Assembly: GCF_047496725.1 (NCBI RefSeq)
Contig: NC_132976.1
Span: forward strand, 4,122,001 to 4,186,000
Source: Anoplolepis gracilipes
Taxonomy: Eukaryota; Arthropoda; Insecta; Hymenoptera; Formicidae
Direction of reading: 5' to 3'
Length of the DNA stretch: 64,000 nucleotides
The notes under the pieces: model-generated
What the model was told of the DNA's origin: nothing
The model's database searches: none
Seen by the model: only the letters and a program-made list of their open reading frames with translations
Program-made: the position numbers and the translations under genes
Part shown: piece by piece, positions 61,785-64,000 of the stretch
Position numbering within the stretch: the first letter of the stretch is position 1
Layout: each line of letters opens with the position of its first letter

Positions 61785-64000
61785 TACATAGCCGAATACG
61801 AGACGGTGAGTGATTTGTCGACTTGACAGCAAATGATTTTTATTTTACACAAGGTGATTATTCACAGAGTTCATTTTGCATTTAACACAGATTAGATAAC
61901 AATTCCGAGACAAGCTTCGAGAATGGACAGATGCTGCCTGTTACTCTTTTCTGCGTGAGATAAAGAGGGATATAGTTCGCGAGGGTATAAAAACAGCGAG
62001 ATACACCAAAGTCTCCGATCAGATTATTTACTGCGTTTGAGCTCTGATAAAATTTCCCATTGGACTTAAACAGGTCACCGATAAGCATCGATACATGCCG
62101 ACGATAGCGGATATACATGTACATATTTGCTTATTCGTTTCCGCCTCATGTGAGACGTATATTAGTTTAGTAATCTAATAAACGATCGCCTGTGTTCTAC
62201 GGCAGAAAATCAATCGAAATACATTTCGAGGAATTGAAATTGACAATTAAAATAGCCCTTGATATCGATTGCTATTGCATGGCGATTCGAGCGTTATGGT
62301 TGAATCACGATTATACTCCGATTGCGCAATCTCGTACGTCGCACCAAGATTGCCAGAGGAATATGAAAACATGTATACCATAGGTATGTACAAACTACAA
62401 ATATTGCCCACCATATATAATATTTATTTATTATTTATTATACAAATATTATATATTATCTAGTTGTCTATTTATTATTTATTGTTTATCTACTTATATA
62501 TTTATTATTATTTATACAGATTATATTTATATTATCTATATAATTATTGTATAATTATTATATAAATACTATATATTATTTATTTTTTTATTATATAAAT
62601 ATTATAACTTTTATCTTTGTCACTCAAATTTTTTTCTTACGCATATATTTCAGATTTCTTTGCTTATTGCCAAAACGAGTATGACGCAAAATTAAAAATA
62701 CGCGAAGATCAAGTCGAAGGCCGTCAATTGCGACTGGAGGAAAAGAAAGTTATACTTGAAAAGATAGAGAACCCACCGGTCCAAGCGCCTACGAAACCCG
62801 AAAGGAAAAGAAAACAAAAGAAACTAGGTGTCCTGGGAGTGAAGCGTCCGGAACCGGACGTGGAACAGGAAACGGAAAAGCTACCGTATCTACCCTACAC
62901 CGGACGAGATCATTTTACAAAGAGATGGTATACGAGCCACGAAATTAATTTGATTAATACTCACATATTTTGACATTACGAATTCTTTTTAATAATACAA
63001 ATTTTATATATTTTATGCGCAATATGTTGAAGATAGAAAAATAAAGCGACTCATAAATATTGACTTATTTCGATTTGTTCTAATTTTATGTAATATTATA
63101 TATTCTGTAAAAAATATCAAAGTCATTATTATAATGTAGCCAAGAGAAATAATTATTACCGCAAGAAATATATTGTTACAGATGAAGCGCGAAAGGAGAT
63201 TAGAAAATTACTGTTCACGCGATGCGAAAAGACGGAGATAAATTTGCGAAAATACAGAATACTCGGCGGTGCATTACACATCGATTTAGTTTATCAGCCG
63301 CCACAACCCAAGAACATGAGCAGAAATATTATGCTTACCACCTGTAATCATAATAATTATTCTAATTAATTGCAAAGAATTATTATATTTTTCGACACTT
63401 AAATTTTACTTTATTCGCAGTACAAGTTCCGGAAGTTCAAGAAGTTGAAATATGTCCCATTTTGTAAACCGTATAAGGCATCACCGCCGACACCCGATTC
63501 TGAAAGGACGCCGGAAGTGATTAAGGTAGAGATGAAAGCTTTGGAAACTGCACTGATTCTAGTAACTTCAAAGTACTTTCTCTAACTCAATTTGTAAGAA
63601 ATTTATTATCCTCTCTCAAGAAAATTTCTTTTTTTTAAATTAATAGATTCTCATCATTTTGTTATAAGCAAGAATTTAGAAATATGATACAGATTTTAAA
63701 ACAAAATTTTTTATCGAAATTTTGGAGTAGATGGACCACGCAAAAAATAATTTTTTATTCTAGATGGATCGCTTTTGTAGAAAAACTAATATAATATAAT
63801 AAAAACTAATTTAAATAAAATTTTCTTAAGAAAATCAAGGTCAAAGTTTTTACTATTGCGTCCAATTTCTTTCTCATTTTCATGATTGCATTTATACATC
63901 CAAATATGTATTATACTGACGCATTCTTTTTTTACATACTTTCCAGTTCTATTATTTGGTTTGAACCTCCGTTGGTGCCACACTGGATACCCGAAAAAAA
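61785..64000 (+). pseudogene. Partial tandem copy of DNAI7 (exon 4 end to exon 10), inactivated
   Basis: High similarity to 54890-57140 through exons and introns. Exon equivalents: end of 4 (about 61790-61815), 5 (61892-62091), 6 (62205-62382), 7 (62654-62925), 8 (63183-63344), 9 (63421-63573) and the start of 10 (63948 to the window end). Lesions seen: CAA to TAA in the third codon of exon 5, TGG to TGA later in exon 5, loss of its GT donor (GTACGT to ATACAT), a one-base deletion in exon 6, a six-base insertion and a one-base insertion in exon 7, a seven-base insertion and nine-base deletion in exon 9, and a changed acceptor at exon 10. There is no promoter or N-terminus. The rest lies beyond the window. 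Confidence 0.9.

Overview
This is an A+T-rich animal nuclear window. Genes are split by short GT-AG introns, and it carries many microsatellites, miniature inverted-repeat elements and a decayed Ty3/gypsy relic. The gene set (a fatty acyl-CoA reductase array, an IkB-type ankyrin gene, an axonemal dynein factor), the A+T bias and the sharp CpG-rich patches suggest an insect, most likely a hymenopteran such as an ant. The species assignment is inference. Exon models below were built by hand from splice signals, phase continuity and paralogue comparison.

Layout. 0.4-1.9 kb (minus): a two-exon gene for a secreted, probably GPI-anchored, repetitive beta-strand-rich protein I do not recognise. 2-9.9 kb: no gene; it holds a TTAA-flanked miniature element, a tRNA-like repeat, a foldback element and microsatellites. 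10-18.3 kb (minus): a gene for a protein of about 1000 residues with a long acidic/serine-rich N-terminus and C-terminal ankyrin repeats (IkB/BCL3-type). 18.3-33.2 kb: no gene, but a strongly CpG-rich patch at 22.9-24.1 kb that looks like a promoter, plus several repeats.

33.2-51.05 kb (minus): a tandem array of three fatty acyl-CoA reductase (FAR) genes. Two are intact and share nearly identical exon lengths and phases. The third is a pseudogene. FAR enzymes reduce fatty acyl-CoA to fatty alcohols used for cuticular lipids, waxes and pheromones. The large introns of the first copy host a TA-flanked element and the gypsy relic.

52.2-59.9 kb (plus): a spliced 126-codon ORF whose stop lies 4 bases before the ATG of DNAI7 (CASC1, dynein axonemal intermediate chain 7), inside the same exon. 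This implies a dicistronic transcript. 60.5-64 kb: an orphan FAR exon, a second copy of the sequence around the FAR pseudogene tail, and a truncated, lesion-bearing copy of DNAI7 exons 4-10 that runs off the window. Together these suggest one roughly 14 kb tandem duplication followed by an internal deletion.

I found no CRISPR array, rRNA gene or convincing intact tRNA.
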